Assembly (NCBI GenBank): GCA_002011425.1
Contig: MTNJ01000052.1
Span: 1-37,638 of the forward strand
Reading direction: 5' to 3'
DNA: 37,638 bases
Source: Candidatus Acetothermia bacterium JdFR-48
GTDB lineage: Bacteria > Bipolaricaulota > Bipolaricaulia > Bipolaricaulales > Bipolaricaulaceae
Below are positions 23,647 to 30,704 of the stretch, one piece after another. Under the pieces are notes generated by a model that worked only from the letters and a program-made list of their open reading frames with translations, did not search any database and was not told the DNA's origin. Position 1 is the stretch's first letter; each line of letters opens with the position of its first letter. A program made the position numbers and the translations under genes.

Positions 23647-24864
23647 ATGCACAAGATGGCGACCCTTCCCGAAGCTCTGCGGCTGATCCAGGAGGCGTTC
23701 CGGCCGTTGGACGGGGATGAGCGAATCGCCACTTCCGCGGCCTGTGGGCGAATCCTGGCCGAGGAGGTCCGGGCCCCGGAGGACCTCCCGGGGTTCCCTC
23801 GCGCCACCATGGACGGGTACGCCGTTAGGGCCGTGGACACCTTCGGGGCGTGCGAGGGAAGCCCGGCGAGGCTCGCCCTCGTGGGCGAAATCCGCGTGGG
23901 ATGCCCGCCCCCGGGGCCATTGGGGGAGGGCGAGGCCATGGCCATCCCCACCGGGGGTTTCCTCCCCGAGGGGGCCGATGCGGTGGTAATGATCGAGGAC
24001 TCCGAGGCCGCGGAGCCGGACACGGTTCTCGTTTTCTCCCCCGTTGCCCCGGGGGAGAACGTGATCGGTCCCCGCGACGATATCGCGAAGGGGACACGCC
24101 TCTTCCCGCGGGGACATCGGCTCCGGCCCCAGGACGTCGGGACTCTCATGGGGCTCGGGATCACCGCGGTCCGGGTGGTGCGGCGCCCCCGGGCCGCGGT
24201 CGTCGCCACCGGGGAGGAGATCGTCCCCCCGGACATCCGCCCCGGGCCCGGCCAGGTCCGGGACATCAACTCCTACACCATGGAATGTCTCCTCGAGGGG
24301 GCAGGGGCGATGCCGGAGCTCCACGGCATCGTCCCCGATAGCACCGAAGGCCTTCGGGAGGCCCTAAAGCGGGCACTGGGTGAGGCGGACCTGGTGGTGA
24401 TCTCGGGGGGATCGTCGGTGGGAACCAGGGACGTGACCCTCGCGGTCCTGGAGTCCCTGGGGGAGGTCCTTTTCCAGGGGCTGAGGATGAAGCCCGGCAA
24501 GCCTACCATCCTCGCCAGGGTGGATGGAAAGCCGGTGGTGGGTTGCCCCGGACACCCGGTATCGGCGTTCGTGGTGGGAGCCAAGGTGATCGTCCCCCTC
24601 GTGGAGCGGCTCCTGGGCGTTGTAAACCCCCTTCGGCGGCCGTGGATCCAGGTCACCCTGGCGGGGAGCGTCCCCTCGGCCAAGGGGAGGCGGGAGTTCG
24701 TGCGGGTGAGGCTCGTGGGCGAGGAGGGCCAATTCCGGGCTGTGCCCATCATCGCCGAGTCGGCGGTGATCTCGAGCCTCGCCTTGGCCCACGGGCTCAT
24801 CGAGGTCCCCGAGGAAGTCGAGGGTCTCGAGGCGGGGACACAGGTGTGGGTGGAGCTGTGGTGA
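23647..24864 (+). CDS. moeA: Molybdopterin molybdenumtransferase, paralog 1
   Basis: MoeA inserts molybdate or tungstate into adenylated molybdopterin. The 405-residue protein has the MoeA core: ATMDGYAVRAVDTF, IPTGGFLPEGADAVVMIED, a linker beta-barrel, the MPT-binding VVISGGSSVGTRDVT and GKPVVGCPGHPVSAFVVG, and the C-terminal beta domain (KGRREFVRVRL). It keeps the GGSSVG and the PGHP motifs of classical MoeA. ATG 23647 follows GGGAGG. Four bases of overlap (GTGA) link it to the second moeA. Confidence 0.92.
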   Translation: MHKMATLPEALRLIQEAFRPLDGDERIATSAACGRILAEEVRAPEDLPGFPRATMDGYAVRAVDTFGACEGSPARLALVGEIRVGCPPPGPLGEGEAMAIPTGGFLPEGADAVVMIEDSEAAEPDTVLVFSPVAPGENVIGPRDDIAKGTRLFPRGHRLRPQDVGTLMGLGITAVRVVRRPRAAVVATGEEIVPPDIRPGPGQVRDINSYTMECLLEGAGAMPELHGIVPDSTEGLREALKRALGEADLVVISGGSSVGTRDVTLAVLESLGEVLFQGLRMKPGKPTILARVDGKPVVGCPGHPVSAFVVGAKVIVPLVERLLGVVNPLRRPWIQVTLAGSVPSAKGRREFVRVRLVGEEGQFRAVPIIAESAVISSLALAHGLIEVPEEVEGLEAGTQVWVELW

Positions 24865-26063
24865 GGAAGAAATACTTGGAACTCCTTTCCCTATCCGCGG
24901 CGCGGAAGAGGTTCCTTGAGGCCTGCGCTGACCTCGGGGTCCTCCCGGGCCGCGAGGAGGAGGTGGATGTCCGGGAGGCCCTGGGGAGAGTCGCGAGCCG
25001 GGAAGTGAGGGCCCGAGTCCCCTCCCCACCGGTCCCGTGCGCCGCCATGGACGGGTTCGCCGTGCGGAGTGCCGATACCTTCGAGGCCAAGCCTTCCGCC
25101 CCTGCGCTCCTTGGAATGGGAAAATTCCTGCCGGTGGACACCGGGAACCCGATTCCGTCACCGTTCGACGCCGTCGTCCCGGTGGAGGAAACGGGCGAGG
25201 CCCCGGGGGGGATCGAGGTGCGGCGGGCCGTGGCCCCGGGACATCACGTGAGGGCAACCGGCGAAGACTTCCCCGAAGGGGCCACGGTGGTCCCCGTGGG
25301 CGCGATTTTCGGCCCAGAAGCGGTCGCCGCCTGCCTCGCCACCGGAAACCCCCGGGTGTGGGTGAAACGGAAGCCGGTGATCCTCTTCGTACCCACGGGC
25401 TCGGAACTCGTCCCCCCTGACACTTCCCTCCAAGAGGGGAAGGTCTACGAGACGAACTCGATCATCTTCCGGGCCTACGTGGAGCGCTGGGGCGGGAAGG
25501 TCGAAGTCCATACCATCGTCCCCGACGGGCCGGGCCTCCTGGAACGCGCCTTGCGAGATGCCCTGGAGGCCGATCACGATCTCATCTGCATCTGCGCCGG
25601 ATCGTCCAAGGGCCGGGGGGATCACACGCCGGAGCTTGTCTCCCGCATGGGCAAGCTCCTCTTCCATGGGGTGGCGATGGCCCCGGGGAAGCCCACCCTA
25701 TTTGGGATCGTCGGTAAAAAGCCAGTCCTTGGACTCCCGGGATATCCCGTTGCCCTCTGGGTCGTCCTCATGCAGCTCTTGCGGCCCCTGTTCGAGGAGT
25801 ACTACGGGATGTCCCTCGAGCGGGGGGAGAGGACCGTGGGAACGCTCACGCGGCGGGTTCACTCCACACTTGGGACGCGGGAGTTCGTGCGAGTGCGTTT
25901 GGAGGGAAGAGACGGCGACCTCGCCGTGATCCCCTTCCCCGGCGGCTCGAGCCGCCTCTCCACCCTGCTCTTCGCCGATGGAATCCTGGAGGTCCCGGAG
26001 GAGGTGGAGTTTATCCCCAAAGGGCAGCGGATTGAGGTGGAGCGGATTCCCCGTTTGTGGTGA
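24861..26063 (+). CDS. moeA: Molybdopterin molybdenumtransferase-like protein, paralog 2
   Basis: The 400-residue second MoeA paralog has the same fold order: CAAMDGFAVRSADTF, PSPFDAVVPVEE, ICICAGSSKGRGDHTPE and GKKPVLGLPGYPVALWVV, then the C-terminal domain (LGTREFVRVRL). The GSS loop (GSSKGRGD) and the PGYP motif differ from paralog 1 and resemble MoeA proteins of the branch that elsewhere carry an extra LysR-substrate-like domain, absent here. Paralogous MoeA proteins in W-users may divide molybdate and tungstate work; that is inference. GTG 24861 overlaps the previous stop. The 3' end runs 53 bases into tupC on the opposite strand. Confidence 0.9.
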   Translation: MRKKYLELLSLSAARKRFLEACADLGVLPGREEEVDVREALGRVASREVRARVPSPPVPCAAMDGFAVRSADTFEAKPSAPALLGMGKFLPVDTGNPIPSPFDAVVPVEETGEAPGGIEVRRAVAPGHHVRATGEDFPEGATVVPVGAIFGPEAVAACLATGNPRVWVKRKPVILFVPTGSELVPPDTSLQEGKVYETNSIIFRAYVERWGGKVEVHTIVPDGPGLLERALRDALEADHDLICICAGSSKGRGDHTPELVSRMGKLLFHGVAMAPGKPTLFGIVGKKPVLGLPGYPVALWVVLMQLLRPLFEEYYGMSLERGERTVGTLTRRVHSTLGTREFVRVRLEGRDGDLAVIPFPGGSSRLSTLLFADGILEVPEEVEFIPKGQRIEVERIPRLW

Positions 26064-26775
26064 GCCCCACCACTTCTACGATCCGTCCCTCCGCCAAGCG
26101 GACGATCCTATCGGCCAGCCGTCGGGCCTGGGCCGGGTCGTGGGTGGAGAGGACCACCGTCCTTCCCGCCCCCCTCAGGTCCCGGATCACGCCCTCGATG
26201 ACCGAGGTACTTTCGGGGTCGAGGCTCGCGGTGGGTTCGTCGAGAAACAACACATCGGGCTCGAGGACCAACGCCCGGGCCAACGCCACCCGTTGAGCCT
26301 CTCCCCGGGAAAGGGCGTATGCCCGCCGCCCCGCGAACCCCGAAAGCCCCACCGCCCGGAGCGCCGCCTCCACCCGCTCCTCGATGGGAGAAAGGGCGAG
26401 AGGGAGCCCGAGGCGCTGTAGCACCCGTGCGAGGCGGGCCCTAGTCCGTTCCCCACAGGACGCCCGCAGGAAGAGCCCGTAGGCCACATTGGTGAAGACG
26501 TCCGTGGAGAAGAGAGCGGGCTCCTGGAGGACAGCGGCGATCCGGCGTCGGGCCTCCCGTACCGGGGTCCGGTGGCCGTCGAGGAAATACTCCACCGTGC
26601 CCCGCTGGGGGCGGAGGTAGAACGTGAGGAGGCGGAAGAGGGTGGTCTTCCCCGCCCCGTTCGGCCCCACCACCGCCAGGATCTCCCCTCGTCGGACCGC
26701 GAGGTCTACGCCCCGTAGCACCTCTCGCCTGCCGTAGCCGAAGTGGAGGTCCCGCGCGGCGATGATCTCCCTCAC
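26011..26775 (-). CDS. tupC: Tungstate ABC transporter, ATP-binding protein
   Basis: The 254-residue ATPase of the tungstate importer has Walker A GPNGAGKTT (37-45), Q-loop VLQEPAL, the signature LSRGEAQR (155-162), Walker B VLFLDEPTASLDPE (175-188) and the switch histidine in LSTHDPAQA. It overlaps tupB by four bases. The metal assignment comes from the TupA-type binding protein in the same operon. The last 17 codons, after the ATPase core, overlap the end of moeA paralog 2. Confidence 0.88.
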   Translation of the reverse strand: MREIIAARDLHFGYGRREVLRGVDLAVRRGEILAVVGPNGAGKTTLFRLLTFYLRPQRGTVEYFLDGHRTPVREARRRIAAVLQEPALFSTDVFTNVAYGLFLRASCGERTRARLARVLQRLGLPLALSPIEERVEAALRAVGLSGFAGRRAYALSRGEAQRVALARALVLEPDVLFLDEPTASLDPESTSVIEGVIRDLRGAGRTVVLSTHDPAQARRLADRIVRLAEGRIVEVVGLTTNGESAPPQSAALWG

Positions 26776-27479
26776 CGCGCCTCCCCGGGACGCTCCAGGA
26801 ACCCCAGGATCAGGTTCACACAGAGCACAAGAACAAGGAGCACGATCCCGAAAGCCAACGCCATCTCGAAGTTCCCCTTCCGGGACTCCACCACGATGGC
26901 GGTGGTGAGGGTGCGGGTGTAGGAGGTCCCGTCGGCCCAGGCGATGTTCCCTCCCACGATGAGCACCGATCCCACCTCGGCGATGGCCCGCCCGAACCCC
27001 GCCACCCCTGCGGTGAGAAACCCGACCCTGGCTTCCCTCACCACCGTCCAGGCGATCTGGACGCGGTTAGCCCCGAGGACATGGGCCGCCTCGGCCACCC
27101 GCCGGCTCACCCCCTCCAGGGCCGAGATCATCACCCCGAGGACCAGGGGGGTGATGAGCACAAGTTGCGAGATCACCATCGCCCGCGGGGTCCAAAGCAA
27201 CCCCTTGAAGGGCCCCGCTTCGCTCAAAAGGAGGAGCACCAAAAGCCCCACCACCACCGAGGGGAGCCCCATGGCGGTGCGGATGAGGAGCTTCAGTACC
27301 CCCCTGCCGGGAAACCTCCCCAGGGCGATGGCCGCCGCCAGGACCGCCGAAACAGGAAAACACAAAAGGAGCGCGACCCCCGAGACCTTGAAGGAGACGA
27401 GGATCGTGCTCAGGAGGTACCGGTCCGGGTGGAAGAGGAGGGAGAAGGCCGCCTGGACGCTACCCCAGATCTCCCCCAT
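26772..27479 (-). CDS. tupB: Tungstate ABC transporter, permease protein
   Basis: The 235-residue inner-membrane permease has about five hydrophobic helices (for example ILVSFKVSGVALLLCFPVSA and SVVVGLLVLLLLSEAG) and the ABC-binding cytoplasmic loop AAHVLGANRVQIAWTVV, an EAA-type motif. It matches the TupB/WtpB/ModB family; the Tup assignment follows from the neighbouring TupA. It overlaps tupA by one base and tupC by four, so all three are cotranslated. Confidence 0.9.
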   Translation of the reverse strand: MGEIWGSVQAAFSLLFHPDRYLLSTILVSFKVSGVALLLCFPVSAVLAAAIALGRFPGRGVLKLLIRTAMGLPSVVVGLLVLLLLSEAGPFKGLLWTPRAMVISQLVLITPLVLGVMISALEGVSRRVAEAAHVLGANRVQIAWTVVREARVGFLTAGVAGFGRAIAEVGSVLIVGGNIAWADGTSYTRTLTTAIVVESRKGNFEMALAFGIVLLVLVLCVNLILGFLERPGEAR

Positions 27480-28339
27480 CAGCCCCTCCAGTCCCGGGGG
27501 ACGTACTCGGAGAAGTCCGGGTCCGCCTTCAGGGCCGTGGGGTAGAAGAGGTGCTCGCCATCCACGGTGAACTCTGCGATGATCCGCTGTCCTGCGGGCG
27601 AGGTGATGAAGCCGATGTAGGCCATGGCCAGGACATAGTTCCGGTCCGGGAACCGGGCGGGGTTCACCGCCATAATGCCGTAGGGATTCATGAGGGCCGG
27701 GTCCCCGCCCTTCACCGGCCCCTCCACCACGATCTCCAGGTCCAAGTTCTTCCGCATGGCGATGAAGGTGCCCCGGTCGGTGATGGTATAGGCCCCCATG
27801 AAGCTCGCCTGGACGAGGTTATCCCCCATGCCCTTTCCCGAGATGAGGTACCATTTCCCCCGGGGCTCGATCCCCGCCGCCTTCCAGATCTCCATCTCCC
27901 GGAAGTGGGTGCCGGAGTTATCGCCGCGGGAGAGGAAGCGGACTTCAGCGGCGGCGATCCGCCGGAAGGCCTCGGCCGCGTCCGTCAGCCCCCTCACCCC
28001 AGCGGGATCGTCCGGCGGTCCCACCACCACGAAGTCGTTGAACATCACGTCGCGACGGTTTATCAGCCACCCCTCCCGCAGGTATCGGTCCTCCAGGGGA
28101 CGGGCGTGCACCAAGACGACGTCCACTACGCCCCTCTTGGCGAGCTCCAACGAGGCCCCGGTCCCCACGGCGATGACCTTGACCTTGACCCCGAGGAATT
28201 CCTCGAAGGCCCGGTTCAGCCTGTCCAGGAGGCCGGTGTCGTAGGTGGAGGTGGTAGTCGCAAGGACGAGCTCCATCGCCGCAAGCGGCCCCCCCAAAGC
28301 GAGCAAAAGGCCCCCGAGCGCAAGGAACTTCTTCAACAC
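27479..28339 (-). CDS. tupA: Tungstate-binding protein TupA
   Basis: This is the extracytoplasmic binding protein of the importer, 286 residues including a signal peptide (1-21). Right after cleavage it has LATTTSTYDTGLLD, the TTTS-type anion-binding signature of TupA (28-31), then VIAVGTGASLELAKRG, DVVLVHAR, MFNDFVVVGPPDDPAG, FLSRGDNSGTHFREM and NPYGIMAVNP, all characteristic of TupA rather than ModA or WtpA. TupA proteins prefer tungstate strongly over molybdate. The GTG start follows AAGGAGGAAAAG. It is divergent from moaC with only 45 bases between, so control may be shared. Confidence 0.93.
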   Translation of the reverse strand: MLKKFLALGGLLLALGGPLAAMELVLATTTSTYDTGLLDRLNRAFEEFLGVKVKVIAVGTGASLELAKRGVVDVVLVHARPLEDRYLREGWLINRRDVMFNDFVVVGPPDDPAGVRGLTDAAEAFRRIAAAEVRFLSRGDNSGTHFREMEIWKAAGIEPRGKWYLISGKGMGDNLVQASFMGAYTITDRGTFIAMRKNLDLEIVVEGPVKGGDPALMNPYGIMAVNPARFPDRNYVLAMAYIGFITSPAGQRIIAEFTVDGEHLFYPTALKADPDFSEYVPRDWRG

Positions 28340-28358
28340 CTTTTCCTCCTTCGGGCGG

Positions 28359-28365
28359 TATCATA
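28359..28365. promoter_or_regulatory. Overlapping divergent -10 boxes for tupA and moaC
   Basis: TATCAT (28359-28364) reads toward moaC and TATGAT (28365-28360) toward tupA, from the same bases. The -35 elements are not clear. Competition for one site would tie W uptake to cofactor synthesis. Confidence 0.35.
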
Positions 28366-28384
28366 ACCCGGGAAAGGGGGAGAT

Positions 28385-28858
28385 TTGAGTCCGGAGAGGC
28401 TGCGGGAACCAGTCAGGATGGTGGACGTAGGGGATAAACTTCCCACCAAACGGACCGCCCTGGCGATGGGGCGGATCGATGTCTCGCCGGAGGTGCTGCG
28501 GGATGTCCTCGAGGGGCGGATCGGAAAGGGCGACGTCCTCGCCGTAGCCCAAGTGGCGGGGATCATGGGGGCGAAGCTCACCCCCCAGTTGGTCCCCCTG
28601 TGCCACACACTGCCCGGACTGGAGGGAGTGGACATCCGGTTCGAGGCCGGGGAGGGGGAGATCGTGGTCTATGCCGAGGTCCGCTGTACCGGAAAGACGG
28701 GGGTGGAGATGGAGGCCATGGTCGCCTGTACGGTGGCCCTGTTGGCAATTTACGACATGTGCAAGTCCCGGAACCCGGGAATGATGATTAAGGAGATCAA
28801 GCTCCTGGAGAAGACCGGGGGGAAAAGCGGGCGATGGACGAGAGACGAGCACGGGTGA
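28385..28858 (+). CDS. moaC: Cyclic pyranopterin monophosphate synthase
   Basis: MoaC completes the conversion of the MoaA product to cyclic pyranopterin monophosphate. The 157-residue protein has the family opening MVDVGDKLPTKRTALAMG, the active-site HTLPGLEGVDI, the conserved KTGVEMEAM and the closing YDMCKSRNPGMMIKEI. TTG 28385 follows GGGGGAG closely; ATG 28420 at the start of the conserved domain is an alternative. It overlaps the MOSC gene by 25 bases. Confidence 0.95.
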   Translation: MSPERLREPVRMVDVGDKLPTKRTALAMGRIDVSPEVLRDVLEGRIGKGDVLAVAQVAGIMGAKLTPQLVPLCHTLPGLEGVDIRFEAGEGEIVVYAEVRCTGKTGVEMEAMVACTVALLAIYDMCKSRNPGMMIKEIKLLEKTGGKSGRWTRDEHG

Positions 28859-29298
28859 TCTCGGTGAACGTGAGCGAGCGCAAGGGCACCCCCAAGCGGC
28901 CGGTGCCCGAGCTCGAGTGTCGAGTGGGCCTCGGTGTAGTGGGGGACGCCCACGCGGGCACTCCGGGGCGTGAGGTGAGCCTCCTGGACTGGACCGAGAT
29001 CGCAGCCTTCGCTGAGCGGCATGGGATCGAGATACCCCCGGGCGCCTTCGCCGAGAACATCACCACCCAGGGGCTCGACCTCGCCGCGGTGGAGGTGGGG
29101 GACGAGATCCGTGTGGGGGAGGTGCGCCTCCGGGTCACCCAAATCGGAAAGCCGTGTCACGAGGGCTGCACCATCAAAGAGATGGTGGGGGACTGTATCA
29201 TGCCCCGGGTGGGGGTGTTCGCCGCGGTGGTGGCCGGGGGAAGGATCCGACCGGGAGACCCGGTGCGGCTCAATAAGAGGTCGACGAGTGACGCATGA
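28834..29298 (+). CDS. MOSC domain protein
   Basis: The 154-residue single-domain MOSC protein belongs to a fold used for molybdenum cofactor binding or sulfur transfer. The sequence shows VGDAHAGTPGREVSLL, AFAENITTQGLDL, VGDEIRVGEVRLRVTQIGKPC and the conserved cysteine pair Cys108/Cys112 in GKPCHEGC. Small MOSC proteins of this kind are often encoded beside mog or moaC and may act in metal-sulfur or cofactor handling. It overlaps moaC, so coexpression is very likely. Confidence 0.9.
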   Translation: MDERRARVISVNVSERKGTPKRPVPELECRVGLGVVGDAHAGTPGREVSLLDWTEIAAFAERHGIEIPPGAFAENITTQGLDLAAVEVGDEIRVGEVRLRVTQIGKPCHEGCTIKEMVGDCIMPRVGVFAAVVAGGRIRPGDPVRLNKRSTSDA

Positions 29299-29337
29299 CT
29301 GGTGAGAAGGGTTCCTTTAAACGCGCGGGGTAAACGC

Positions 29338-29343
29338 TAAAAT
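29338..29343 (+). promoter_or_regulatory. -10 box of gltX (leaderless type)
   Basis: TAAAAT ends nine bases before the gltX ATG at 29353, and no ribosome binding site lies between. The -35 region is weak (CTTTAA with a 17-base spacer). Confidence 0.5.
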
Positions 29344-29352
29344 CCCTCGGTC

Positions 29353-30663
29353 ATGTCGTACGTGAGGGTGAGGTTTGCGCCAAGTCCCACGGGATACCTC
29401 CACGTCGGTGGAGCCCGGACAGCCCTCTTCAACTGGCTCTTTGCCCGGCACCATGGGGGGACGTTTATCCTCCGCATCGAGGACACCGATCGGACCCGCT
29501 CCACCGAGGAAGCCATCGACCAGATAAAGGAATCGCTACGCTGGCTCGGGCTCGATTGGGATGAGTATTACCGCCAAACGGACCGGATCGCGCGCCATCG
29601 GGAGGTCGTGGAACTTCTCCTCGAGAAGGGCACCGCCTACGAGGCCGAGGGCGCGGTCTGGTTCAAGGTCCCCCGGGCCGGCACCACTGCTGTAGAGGAC
29701 CTGATCCTCGGGCGAGTGGAATTCGCGAATGCCGAGTTCAAGGACTTCGTGATTCTGCGCTCCGACGGGACTCCCACGTACAACTTCGCCTGCGTGGTGG
29801 ACGATCACGACATGGAAATGACCCACGTTATCCGGGGAGACGAACACCTGAACAACACCCCCAAACAGCTTTGGATCTACGGGGCGTTGGGATGGAAGCC
29901 CCCCGCGTTCGCCCACATCCCCCTGATCCTCGGGCCCGACCGGACCAAGCTTTCCAAGCGCCACGGGGCCGTATCAGTACTGGAGTATCGCCGGAGGGGT
30001 TTCCTCCCCGAAGCGATGGTGAACTTCCTCGCACGCCTCGGTTGGTCTCATGGGGACCAGGAGCTTTTCTCCCGAGATGAGCTCATCCGCTACTTCGACC
30101 TTGAGGGGGTGGGGAGCTCGGCGGCGGTCTTCGACGAGGCGAAGTTACTGTGGATGAACCACGAGTGGTTGAAGCAAGCTGATCTCACACGCCTCGCAAA
30201 CCTCCTCGCCGAGTATATCGTCCAGGAGGGGGTGGCGACGGCGGAAGAGGTCGCGGCCTTGGGACGAGAACGGCTCATGCGTGCGGCGGAGCTCCTGCGA
30301 GAGCGCAACAAAACACTGGTGGACATGGCACACGCAGCTCTGTTCCTCTTTTCGAAAGAGCTCTCAGTCACTCCAGAGGCGGAAGAGATCCTACGACCGG
30401 AACTCGCCGCCCCCCTGGAGCGCATCGCCGTTGCCCTAGAAGCCTTGGACGATTTCTCTCCTGGAGCGGTGGAGACTGCGGTCCGGGAGACGCTGGCGGA
30501 ACTCGGGCTCCCCCTGAAAGCGGTGGCCCAGGCAGTCCGGGTCGTCATCACTGGACGCACTGTATCCCCTGGCCTATTCGATGTCATCTCCCTCGCGGGT
30601 AAGGAGAACGTGGTCCGGCGCCTCCGTGTCGCTTCCCGAGGACTACGCGAACGCGTAAAATAG
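29353..30663 (+). CDS. gltX: Glutamyl-tRNA synthetase
   Basis: The enzyme charges tRNA-Glu (and, in many bacteria, tRNA-Gln). The 436-residue protein has the class I HIGH-type motif FAPSPTGYLHVGGAR (8-22), IEDTDRTRS (42-50), VIRGDEHLNNTPKQ (159-171) and the KMSKS-equivalent KLSKRHG (199-205). No zinc cysteine cluster is present. It is on the short side because the anticodon-binding part is compact. The ATG lacks a ribosome binding site, in keeping with a leaderless transcript. Confidence 0.96.
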   Translation: MSYVRVRFAPSPTGYLHVGGARTALFNWLFARHHGGTFILRIEDTDRTRSTEEAIDQIKESLRWLGLDWDEYYRQTDRIARHREVVELLLEKGTAYEAEGAVWFKVPRAGTTAVEDLILGRVEFANAEFKDFVILRSDGTPTYNFACVVDDHDMEMTHVIRGDEHLNNTPKQLWIYGALGWKPPAFAHIPLILGPDRTKLSKRHGAVSVLEYRRRGFLPEAMVNFLARLGWSHGDQELFSRDELIRYFDLEGVGSSAAVFDEAKLLWMNHEWLKQADLTRLANLLAEYIVQEGVATAEEVAALGRERLMRAAELLRERNKTLVDMAHAALFLFSKELSVTPEAEEILRPELAAPLERIAVALEALDDFSPGAVETAVRETLAELGLPLKAVAQAVRVVITGRTVSPGLFDVISLAGKENVVRRLRVASRGLRERVK

Positions 30664-30704
30664 GCCCATAAAATTTAAAGAATCTTTTAAGAAAGGGGAC
30701 CGAA

